A stretch of DNA of 64,000 bases. Source: Larus michahellis (taxonomy: Eukaryota; Chordata; Aves; Charadriiformes; Laridae). The notes under the pieces are model-generated. The model made no database searches. It saw nothing but the letters and a program-made list of their open reading frames with translations, and was not told where the DNA came from. Positions within the stretch are counted from its first letter, which is position 1; every line of letters starts with the position of its first letter. A program made the position numbers and the translations under genes. Location of the stretch: the NCBI RefSeq assembly GCF_964199755.1, contig NC_133930.1, positions 26,618,071 to 26,682,070 on the forward strand. Direction: 5' to 3'. Below are positions 60,901-64,000 of the stretch, piece by piece.

Positions 60901-62939
60901 AGCACACTCCTTGCCCAAAGGGACAGAACTAGCATCAGGAAACCCTGCTTTTCTATGGAAGACTGAAAAAACTTCAGAAGTTAAAGGAAAACCTACACAC
61001 ACTATAAACAGCTTTCAGAGAAGGAAGCTGCAGCCCTTTCATCCTCAGGGAAGGAAGGAAGCTCCCTGGAAAAGTGCTTGGTAGTCACTAAATCTCTGAA
61101 AACTTGCTAAAAAAAGGAGACTAACTAACTCCACTTCCAAAGGCAGTATTTTAAGAGCTAGCTTTGCAGAAGTGTGCATGTACTAAGCTATAGCAGGCTC
61201 AAAAAAAAAAAAAATACAACACAGAAATGGCAAAACAACATGAGGAAGTGTTTAAGTCAAGGTCTGGAAATTTCAGCATGCTAAGTAACATCGTGAATCA
61301 GCTTGTTTCAATTACGCTACTTTGCAAGGTTTAACAAAGTTGCAATGGAATTTCATTATAATGAAGCCTTTATTCCTCCCACCTCCCGGTGTACCGTCTG
61401 CAGTAGTGTTACTGGTTTGTGTCAATGACCTACTGTGCCATTGAACATGCTCAAACCAGCCCTTCTGATTTTCGGTTTGCCCTTCTGAAAAAGGCTAGGA
61501 TTTTGAACAAAATAGCTAGAGCTCAAGCGTGGATTTAAGTGGACAAACTTCATTTAATCTCATTTAAGTTAAAGCTTTTTTTTAATTTTTTAAAATTATT
61601 TTTATTATTGTTTATTTTTAAAATATATCTCTTCATTCCACAACAAACAAACAAACTGAATCAGAGAAAAAAAACCCCAGATTTACAGATGGATAGGCTC
61701 AGGCAGCAAAAAAGCATTTAATTTTGGTTTTGAGTGGAAGCTGCTCAAGACAGCCTCAAAAGAACCATAACTGTGCACCAATCCCCCTAGAAGGAAAGCT
61801 TATTTCAGGTGCACCAGCAGGATGTGCCCTTCAAGCAGGGTTCTACCATGCTGTGGGTCACTCCAGCGGTCAGACAGATCGAAAGCTGCCCACGGAGGTG
61901 GTTGCACCACCATACATGAGAAAGTTGTCAATCTGGAACAGTGCCTTGTCCTCACAGGAACCTGAGTGGGTGTTTGAGGAAAACTACAGGAGCCCAAAAG
62001 AGGAAGGAGGCTCAGCGAAGACACCTTGTTCCCATGGCCATCTCCATTGTAACCCCTATGTGTGCAGAGGCACATGCAGAGCTCAATTTGCCATTCTAGA
62101 GGAGCACTAGCTACCAAAACATTAAACCCATTAAAAAGATTGTAAGAAATCTTTGTTTCTAGTAGCACTTCCTATGGGAAGTGCTATCCCCAATGGGGAT
62201 GCTCAAAAATGCAGACTGAAAAATTACAAGAGGCCTTGTACCAATGACGCAGTGTGATAGCTAGTGAAAACTTGCTCGCTTTTCCCCTTATTTATTAAGA
62301 GGTGGCAAACTAGGTGAATTAAAACACAGAAGGTGTTTTATTAGCATTCTATCAAATTATCTAGTAGAAAACAGAACAAGAGCCACACTTACATGCAGCT
62401 TCATCCACTGATAATTCACTGGCCAGAATCCCACCAATTTTACTAAAAGATGGCATTTGTATACCGTACTTCTCTAGCTCCTTTCGCATGTTGCTGATTT
62501 CTTCCTCTGTTCATATAAAAAAAAGAAATATTATCAGAACAAAAGCATAAGAATTTTATTATGAATCACCATACCTACAAATAGGAGTGCAGTGTTTTTG
62601 AAACCACCCTGTAAGCCAGGGCTTCTTAGCAGTTTTTCCTCCTCATTTTGAAGGAATCTAAGATACGAAAAGTATTCATGCAAATTCACTCCCTCCTGTC
62701 CTTCAGGGACTGACATTCATTAAAAATAGCAGCCTCCCACCTATTTAATTAGGATGTCCTCAGAGCAACCTTGCAGGAGGAGAAAGACCATAATAGAAAA
62801 TATGTACAATGCTAGCAGATTTACTGGGTGAAGAAACCATCTAACATATTATTAGATAAGCAGTTTATTACCTGTGAAGTCTACTTTTCCCAGTAGGTCC
62901 TGGATCTGTGGTGCTAATCCTAGTTTGAAGAGATATAAA
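9790..62939 (-). CDS. IQGAP2: IQGAP2, Ras GTPase-activating-like scaffold (33 exons; 5' end outside window)
   Basis: IQGAP proteins are cytoplasmic and cortical scaffolds that bind Cdc42/Rac1, calmodulin and actin regulators; they do not stimulate GTP hydrolysis. The 33 coding exons total 4513 bases and join without a frame break into 1503 residues plus stop. By window residue number the order is: end of the calponin-homology region (1-60), IQGAP internal repeats (about 60-520), WW-like domain (520-567), four IQ motifs (about 590-700), RasGAP-related domain (about 770-1150) and RasGAP C-terminal domain (about 1230-1480), ending [14 protein letters not shown]2 rather than IQGAP1 is indicated by [36 protein letters not shown] and synteny with F2R/F2RL2. 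Every intron is GT-AG. F2RL2 is nested antisense in the largest intron. The actin-binding N-terminus is beyond 64000. Confidence 0.96.
10391..10499 (-). CDS. IQGAP2: IQGAP2 exon A32 (RasGAP C-terminal domain)
   Basis: Encodes [20 protein letters not shown] then [27 protein letters not shown] is IQGAP2-like; IQGAP1 has a different wording here. Acceptor TTTCGAG, donor GTAGAG. Confidence 0.95.
11416..11559 (-). CDS. IQGAP2: IQGAP2 exon A31 (RasGAP C-terminal domain)
   Basis: Encodes [20 protein letters not shown], a basic linker, then [29 protein letters not shown] is the IQGAP2-type version of this linker. Acceptor CTTCCCAG, donor GTAAGT. Confidence 0.96.
12413..12573 (-). CDS. IQGAP2: IQGAP2 exon A30 (RasGAP C-terminal domain)
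   Basis: Encodes [20 protein letters not shown], then the [17 protein letters not shown] block. Acceptor TTTATTTAG, donor GTGAGT. Confidence 0.96.
13331..13387. repeat. Two 26-base direct repeats, period 31
   Basis: Copies at 13331-13356 and 13362-13387 begin CATGAGTAA and end TAATCCAATA and differ at two positions. Between them is the perfect 14-base palindrome TTACTCATGAGTAA (13357-13370). Further ATGAGTAA words lie just upstream, near 13230 and 13317. The block sits in the intron between exons A29 and A30. Confidence 0.85.
13974..14186 (-). CDS. IQGAP2: IQGAP2 exon A29 (RasGAP C-terminal domain)
   Basis: A phase-0, 71-codon exon with [20 protein letters not shown], then [20 protein letters not shown] and [11 protein letters not shown]. 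The [15 protein letters not shown] wording favours IQGAP2 over IQGAP1. Donor GTAAAT. Confidence 0.96.
15043..15130 (-). CDS. IQGAP2: IQGAP2 exon A28 (RasGAP C-terminal domain)
   Basis: Encodes [20 protein letters not shown] then LETPATAQQ. Its acceptor TTTTTAAAAG has a short, weak pyrimidine tract directly preceded by a TA dinucleotide repeat (15144-15160). Donor GTAAGT. Confidence 0.95.
15144..15160. repeat. (TA)n dinucleotide microsatellite
   Basis: About eight TA units, about 12 bases upstream (on the minus strand) of the acceptor AG of IQGAP2 exon A28. Confidence 0.95.
16313..16332. repeat. (AAAC)5 tetranucleotide repeat
   Basis: Five uninterrupted AAAC units in an IQGAP2 intron. Confidence 0.95.
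18473..18614 (-). CDS. IQGAP2: IQGAP2 exon A27
   Basis: Encodes [20 protein letters not shown] then [20 protein letters not shown] and [17 protein letters not shown] is an IQGAP2-type linker. Acceptor CCTTACAG, donor GTAAGT. Confidence 0.95.
19451..19553 (-). CDS. IQGAP2: IQGAP2 exon A26
   Basis: Encodes [20 protein letters not shown] then [14 protein letters not shown]. Acceptor TTTATAG, donor GTATGC. Confidence 0.95.
19554..21429 (-). other. IQGAP2: IQGAP2 intron between A25 and A26
   Basis: Non-coding and AT-rich. Short minus-strand open frames at 19710-19928 and 20524-20814 lack splice sites and family resemblance, so nothing further is called. Confidence 0.65.
21430..21562 (-). CDS. 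IQGAP2: IQGAP2 exon A25
   Basis: Encodes [20 protein letters not shown], then [20 protein letters not shown]. Acceptor CTCTTAG, donor GTAAGT. It closes the RasGAP-related domain. Confidence 0.95.
21563..23718 (-). other. IQGAP2: IQGAP2 intron between A24 and A25
   Basis: A 2.2 kb intron with an A-rich tract (about 22421-22455) and, at about 22680-23110, possible remnants of one or two old transposable elements (listed separately). No exon seen. Confidence 0.65.
22680..22760 (+). mobile_element. Possible degraded LINE 3' remnant
   Basis: In one frame it reads like the end of a LINE ORF (GLRRSW or, shifted, [16 protein letters not shown] followed by a stop), resembling the tails of old CR1-like elements. 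There is no clear 3' terminal repeat. The call is tentative. Confidence 0.3.
23719..23951 (-). CDS. IQGAP2: IQGAP2 exon A24 (RasGAP-related domain, YYRYMNPA motif)
   Basis: Encodes [20 protein letters not shown], where YYRYMNPA replaces the FLRxxxPA signature of true RasGAPs, then [20 protein letters not shown] and the [14 protein letters not shown] block. Acceptor CTTTTAG, donor GTATGC. Confidence 0.97.
23952..25552 (-). other. IQGAP2: IQGAP2 intron between A23 and A24
   Basis: Non-coding. Contains an AT-rich low-complexity stretch at 24742-24775 and another T-rich run at about 25108-25122. No exon or element was recognised. Confidence 0.65.
24742..24775. repeat. AT-rich low-complexity tract
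   Basis: Two TA-dinucleotide blocks separated and followed by T runs, in an IQGAP2 intron. Confidence 0.9.
25553..25637 (-). CDS. IQGAP2: IQGAP2 exon A23 (RasGAP-related domain)
   Basis: Encodes [20 protein letters not shown] then ATEDELLK. Acceptor CATGCAG, donor GTAGAC. Confidence 0.95.
25966..26106 (-). CDS. IQGAP2: IQGAP2 exon A22 (RasGAP-related domain)
   Basis: Encodes [12 protein letters not shown] and the helical [16 protein letters not shown] segment. Acceptor CTTTGCAG, donor GTAAGT. Confidence 0.95.
26725..26949 (-). CDS. IQGAP2: IQGAP2 exon A21 (RasGAP-related domain)
   Basis: Encodes [20 protein letters not shown] and [15 protein letters not shown], then [16 protein letters not shown]. 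The fold is RasGAP-like, but IQGAPs lack the catalytic arginine finger and instead stabilise GTP-bound Cdc42/Rac1. Acceptor TTGATATAG, donor GTGAGT. Confidence 0.96.
27582..27745 (-). CDS. IQGAP2: IQGAP2 exon A20 (RasGAP-related domain)
   Basis: Encodes [20 protein letters not shown], then the [20 protein letters not shown] block, almost invariant in IQGAPs. Donor GTATGT. The last split codon joins exon A21 as AA+C (Asn), where relatives have Lys. Confidence 0.96.
28525..28674 (-). CDS. IQGAP2: IQGAP2 exon A19
   Basis: A phase-0, 50-codon exon: [20 protein letters not shown], then [20 protein letters not shown]. Marks the entry to the RasGAP-related domain. Donor GTAAAT. Confidence 0.95.
29152..29336 (+). 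mobile_element. CR1 LINE 3' fragment
   Basis: About 185 bases of CR1 3' end: the GTTGCTCAGAGAGGTTGTGG stretch (the LPREV-coding region), the GGCAACCTGCTCTAAGTGGC-type segment and CCTTCCAGCCCCAACC followed by degenerate octamers. It lies antisense in the IQGAP2 intron between exons A18 and A19, ending about 70 bases from exon A18. Confidence 0.9.
29406..29614 (-). CDS. IQGAP2: IQGAP2 exon A18
   Basis: Encodes [20 protein letters not shown] and [18 protein letters not shown], the conserved link between the IQ motifs and the RasGAP-related domain. Acceptor CAACTGTAG; the donor GTCAGC is weak beyond GT. A LINE fragment ends about 70 bases downstream in the next intron. Confidence 0.95.
29936..30005 (-). 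CDS. IQGAP2: IQGAP2 exon A17 (fourth IQ motif)
   Basis: Encodes [20 protein letters not shown] and RTL. Acceptor CCTTCTAG, donor GTAAGT. Confidence 0.94.
30162..30233 (-). CDS. IQGAP2: IQGAP2 exon A16 (third IQ motif)
   Basis: A 72-base phase-0 exon encoding [18 protein letters not shown] and QYFKDH. Acceptor TTTTCAG, donor GTAAGT. Confidence 0.94.
30921..31004 (-). CDS. IQGAP2: IQGAP2 exon A15 (second IQ motif)
   Basis: Encodes [19 protein letters not shown] and GNVAAVVK, in phase 0 at both ends. IQ-motif cores straddle the exon joins, so each exon carries the end of one motif and the start of the next. Confidence 0.94.
32627..32797 (-). CDS. IQGAP2: IQGAP2 exon A14 (first IQ motif)
   Basis: Encodes [16 protein letters not shown], then [20 protein letters not shown], an IQ-type calmodulin-binding helix, and PSAIKIQ, which starts the second motif completed in the next exon. 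Acceptor TTAACAG, donor GTATTG. Confidence 0.95.
33792..33934 (-). CDS. IQGAP2: IQGAP2 exon A13 (WW-like domain)
   Basis: Contains [20 protein letters not shown], then EEGTCVAPE and [10 protein letters not shown]. The first WW tryptophan (SPW) and the YYYN strand are present, but the position of the second tryptophan in other IQGAPs (GGW or SSW) reads TGT (33849-33851), cysteine. Acceptor GCTTTTAG, donor GTATGT. Confidence 0.94.
35146..35307 (-). CDS. IQGAP2: IQGAP2 exon A12 (last internal repeat)
   Basis: Encodes [20 protein letters not shown] and the [20 protein letters not shown] block before the WW domain. Acceptor CATCCTAG, donor GTAAAA. Confidence 0.94.
35308..39812 (-). other. IQGAP2: IQGAP2 intron between A11 and A12
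   Basis: A 4.5 kb intron. It includes a moderately GC-richer patch around 35520-35660 and several short open frames on both strands without recognisable domains. No exon, RNA or clear transposon was identified. Confidence 0.65.
39813..39903 (-). CDS. IQGAP2: IQGAP2 exon A11
   Basis: Encodes [20 protein letters not shown] then [10 protein letters not shown]. The LWLDEIQ motif is an IQGAP hallmark. Acceptor TTTTTCCAG, donor GTAAGC. Phase continues correctly across the 8.4 kb intron. Confidence 0.94.
42039..42096 (+). CDS. F2RL2: F2RL2 exon 1 (signal peptide)
   Basis: ATG at 42039, then [18 protein letters not shown], a hydrophobic signal peptide, then one base of a split codon and the donor GTGAGT (42097). 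Human PAR3 also starts MK plus a short signal-peptide exon. The long exon 2 frame has no ATG of its own before the ligand, which supports this upstream start. Confidence 0.88.
42039..44828 (+). CDS. F2RL2: F2RL2, proteinase-activated receptor 3 (two coding exons)
   Basis: PAR3 is a plasma-membrane GPCR cleaved by thrombin; it acts as receptor or as cofactor for other PARs. The join 42039-42096 plus 43741-44828 gives 381 residues (human 374). There is a signal peptide (about 1-20), a tethered-ligand site LIK/TFRG (cut after Lys37, like human PAR3), an acidic aromatic segment DYDYIPPY (46-53), sequons at Asn26, 75, 83 and 84, and seven helices at about 98-122, 131-153, 169-191, 211-232, 264-287, 300-323 and 336-361. 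PAR hallmarks are Cys168, the ECL2 CHDV motif (247-250), [12 protein letters not shown] in helix 6 and DPFLYF (354-359). The helix 3 motif is SRY, not DRY. The cytoplasmic tail is short. The gene is nested antisense in IQGAP2, as in human. Confidence 0.96.
42097..43740 (+). other. F2RL2: F2RL2 intron
   Basis: A 1644-base GT-AG intron in phase 1. It holds a mostly alternating purine-pyrimidine stretch with an inverted repeat (42583-42612). No other feature was seen. Confidence 0.85.
42583..42612. repeat. Inverted repeat in alternating purine-pyrimidine tract
   Basis: ACATATATG (42583-42591) and CATATATGT (42604-42612) are perfect inverted arms around a 12-base loop, inside a nearly continuous alternating purine-pyrimidine run. 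Confidence 0.85.
43741..44828 (+). CDS. F2RL2: F2RL2 exon 2 (ectodomain, 7TM, tail)
   Basis: The acceptor after TTTTTTTTTAAG (43740) completes a split GCT (Ala) codon and opens the frame to TGA at 44826-44828. It contains the tethered ligand, glycosylated ectodomain and all seven helices. A second AG six bases on (43746) would also be in frame, removing two codons. Confidence 0.96.
44829..46115 (+). other. F2RL2: F2RL2 3' UTR with candidate polyadenylation signals
   Basis: AATAAA hexamers on the coding strand lie at 45725-45730, 45910-45915 and 46095-46100, giving possible 3' UTRs of about 0.9 to 1.3 kb. None is decisively favoured from sequence alone. Confidence 0.5.
48301..48464 (-). CDS. 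IQGAP2: IQGAP2 exon A10 (internal repeat 5)
   Basis: Encodes [30 protein letters not shown] and the [13 protein letters not shown] block, a near-consensus IQGAP repeat. Acceptor TTTCATAG. The donor GTTAGA is non-optimal but still GT. The 8.4 kb intron that follows hosts F2RL2. Confidence 0.94.
48465..50603 (-). other. IQGAP2: IQGAP2 intron between A9 and A10
   Basis: Non-coding, 2.1 kb. Short open frames (49335-49580 and others) have no supporting features. Confidence 0.65.
50604..50728 (-). CDS. IQGAP2: IQGAP2 exon A9
   Basis: Encodes [20 protein letters not shown] and [20 protein letters not shown], the conserved WNDIQ repeat segment. Acceptor CTTATAG, donor GTAAGT. Confidence 0.94.
50729..52847 (-). 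other. IQGAP2: IQGAP2 intron between A8 and A9
   Basis: Non-coding, 2.1 kb. No exon, repeat family or RNA gene was recognised. Confidence 0.65.
52848..53008 (-). CDS. IQGAP2: IQGAP2 exon A8 (internal repeat 4)
   Basis: Encodes [20 protein letters not shown] then LNQALENKD, the conserved block that follows the preceding repeat in all IQGAPs. Acceptor CCTACAG, donor GTAAAG. Ends with CG of an Arg codon completed in A9. Confidence 0.94.
53562..53716 (-). CDS. IQGAP2: IQGAP2 exon A7 (internal repeat 3)
   Basis: Encodes [35 protein letters not shown] and [11 protein letters not shown], strongly matching the IQGAP repeat consensus. Acceptor ACTTATAG, donor GTAAGA. Confidence 0.94.
53717..56177 (-). 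other. IQGAP2: IQGAP2 intron between A6 and A7
   Basis: Non-coding, 2.5 kb. No exon or element was recognised; a short G run lies at about 54243-54250. Confidence 0.65.
56178..56265 (-). CDS. IQGAP2: IQGAP2 exon A6
   Basis: Encodes [19 protein letters not shown] and [10 protein letters not shown], a polar helical linker. Acceptor CTGTTAG, donor GTGAGT. With A5 it forms a 252-base cassette that starts and ends in the same phase. Confidence 0.88.
56796..56959 (-). CDS. IQGAP2: IQGAP2 exon A5 (internal repeat 2)
   Basis: Encodes [17 protein letters not shown] and a region with NSSWYLLQL. It begins in the same phase as exons A3, A7, A10 and A12. Its best remembered counterpart is an IQGAP1 segment that human IQGAP2 appears to lack. 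Donor GTAATT. Confidence 0.92.
57492..57579 (-). CDS. IQGAP2: IQGAP2 exon A4
   Basis: Encodes [20 protein letters not shown] and NINKIN. Acceptor TTCCTAG, donor GTAAGC. It has the same 88-base size and phase as exon A6, reflecting the two-exon repeat unit. Confidence 0.93.
58242..58420 (-). CDS. IQGAP2: IQGAP2 exon A3 (internal repeat 1)
   Basis: Starts the internal repeat array with [14 protein letters not shown], followed by a charged helical stretch rich in Glu, Lys and Arg ([15 protein letters not shown]). The internal repeats are helical and mediate dimerisation and partner binding in the family. Donor GTAGTG. Confidence 0.95.
58421..62392 (-). other. IQGAP2: IQGAP2 intron between A2 and A3
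   Basis: Non-coding, 4.0 kb. It contains a CR1 3' fragment (about 60060-60355), a short A run (61200-61214) and an AT-rich tract (about 61575-61630). No exon seen. Confidence 0.7.
60060..60355 (+). mobile_element. CR1-type LINE 3' fragment
   Basis: The coding remnant reads [20 protein letters not shown] then [10 protein letters not shown], typical of CR1 ORF2 C-termini. It is followed by the GGTCACCCTGTGAGGAGCAG stretch and a CCCTTCTAACTTGACATTCT end. The fragment is 5'-truncated and antisense to IQGAP2. It differs from the copy at 5176-6411, so it probably belongs to another subfamily. Confidence 0.88.
62393..62506 (-). CDS. IQGAP2: IQGAP2 exon A2
   Basis: Encodes [16 protein letters not shown] then [20 protein letters not shown], closely matching the family consensus after the CH domain. 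Acceptor GAACAG, donor GTAAGT. Phases agree with both neighbours. Confidence 0.93.
62872..62939 (-). CDS. IQGAP2: IQGAP2 exon A1 (first in window)
   Basis: Encodes [19 protein letters not shown] and DFT, the conserved segment just after the calponin-homology domain. Acceptor TTTACAG, donor GTAATA. It begins with one base of a split codon, so at least one coding exon lies upstream, outside the window. Confidence 0.9.
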
Positions 62940-64000
62940 CTGTAAAGAAGAAAATTAGAATTTAAGGTCTTGCATGTAGTTGAGGTGTTCGCTTTCTGTA
63001 GAAGAGAAAAGAAATTAAGCTTTGTCCTTTAACCCTTGACTTTCATGAGCTGATGCAGAATAAATTAACCCTACAGGGTTTTTTTTATGCTGTATTTTTA
63101 AGTCTTGCGGAAAGAGAAGTCTTTTTTGACTTGATGTTTCAAAGAAGCATCTCTAAGAGGGAGGCACTGTCGGTGTATCTCAGACCACAGGGGATGTGCA
63201 AACAAGTAGCAAGCCTTAATATAAGACACGTAAAGAAATTCAAAAGCTAGTATTGTGAATGCACTTTAGTACAGCTTGTATCTTTGGATCTATTTACTGT
63301 TTTGCCTTGCGTTATGACCTCCCTGTAATTAATAGCTGAAGATGCACAAATCACTGACACCCTTCTTCCTAGGTGTAAAGGAGCAAGGACCTGTAAGTCC
63401 ATCCAAGCCTGTCTCAAATATATTTGTGTCATTAACTATTTAGCTTTTGGAAAATGAAGAAAGCTCAATTTAAAATGGTACCCAGGAACTGATATTTTTG
63501 TTTCAATATGGCATGAAAAATATCTATACTCATTGTTCCTAGACACTGGAGTACATCCATATTTTCTCAACATCTTCCAAACACAACGCCTGTGTTTATC
63601 TACAAAATACTGGTGTTTCTATAATTTATCACTGAAATTCAATAAACTAGTGAGTTTTGCAAGCAGGGATCAAAAAGATTTTTAAAACAAGACTCAAAAA
63701 AAGCATTTGCCCAAAAGTATTATTTTGCACCTCTTTTTTAAATTAATTCACCCCAACTTCATGCAGTGCAAATGTGTATTGTGGTTTGTTTTTCTTTTTG
63801 TTTCTAGAGGGGCACATTTCCCTTTTGTGTAGGTTTAGGTTTTTTTTTTTTGTTTTGTGGATTTTTTTCTTTGTTTGGGTTTTGTTTTTCTTTTTTAATC
63901 ATTAGTGAATTATAGGATGAGATTTCAAAGCAAGTATATGTAGCTGTCACATTTATTTCAGAGAAATCACTGATTCACAGAATCAGTGTTTCGCCTTCCA
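62940..64000 (-). other. IQGAP2: IQGAP2 intron upstream of A1 (to window end)
   Basis: No calponin-homology exon was found, so the preceding exon is beyond 64000. The tract contains T-rich runs (about 63838-63898) and a small perfect inverted repeat at 63968-63988. Confidence 0.65.

Noticed and set aside
9790..62939. IQGAP1 as the identity of the large minus-strand gene
   Set aside because: Several stretches resemble IQGAP1, but the C-terminal segments ([36 protein letters not shown]) and the F2R/F2RL2 neighbourhood are IQGAP2-specific.
1..64000. CRISPR arrays, bacterial operons, tRNA or rRNA genes
   Set aside because: No regularly spaced repeat array, no ribosomal RNA similarity and no convincing tRNA A/B boxes were seen. 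Gene structure is clearly that of a vertebrate.

Overview
This window is vertebrate nuclear DNA, almost certainly from a bird. It has multi-exon genes with GT-AG introns, long AT-rich non-coding tracts, one GC-rich CpG-island promoter, and CR1-type LINE fragments ending in the avian-style short repeat of the form ATTCTGTG. The gene content (F2R, IQGAP2 and F2RL2 together) is the protease-activated-receptor cluster, on human chromosome 5q13 and expected on the avian Z chromosome. The species cannot be fixed from the sequence.

Layout. Positions 1-3940 are intron 1 of F2R (PAR1, minus strand). Its first coding exon is at 3941-4028 inside a CpG island (about 3750-4460). Positions 4461-9040 are intergenic and hold a 5'-truncated, inactive CR1 LINE (about 5176-6411). 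From about 9040 to the end of the window lies IQGAP2 on the minus strand. I resolved 33 coding exons (62939 down to 9790) that join in one open frame of 1503 residues plus stop; only the N-terminal calponin-homology part lies beyond the window. Inside the 8.4 kb IQGAP2 intron 39904-48300, on the opposite strand, sits the complete two-exon gene F2RL2 (PAR3, 42039-44828, 381 residues).

Function. IQGAP2 is a Rho-family GTPase-binding scaffold. The window encodes its internal repeats, WW domain, four IQ motifs, RasGAP-related domain and RasGAP C-terminal domain. F2R and F2RL2 encode thrombin-responsive GPCRs activated by a tethered ligand. Both have a short first exon for the signal peptide, spliced in phase 1, which supports common ancestry.

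The window is mostly an ordinary conserved locus, and I found no evidence for a novel multi-gene system. Points worth a second look: an in-frame two-exon cassette in the IQGAP2 repeat region that human IQGAP2 seems to lack; loss of the second signature tryptophan of the IQGAP2 WW domain; a diverged thrombin-docking segment in PAR3; a tetranucleotide repeat 59 bases upstream of the F2R start codon; and a TA microsatellite beside an IQGAP2 splice acceptor.
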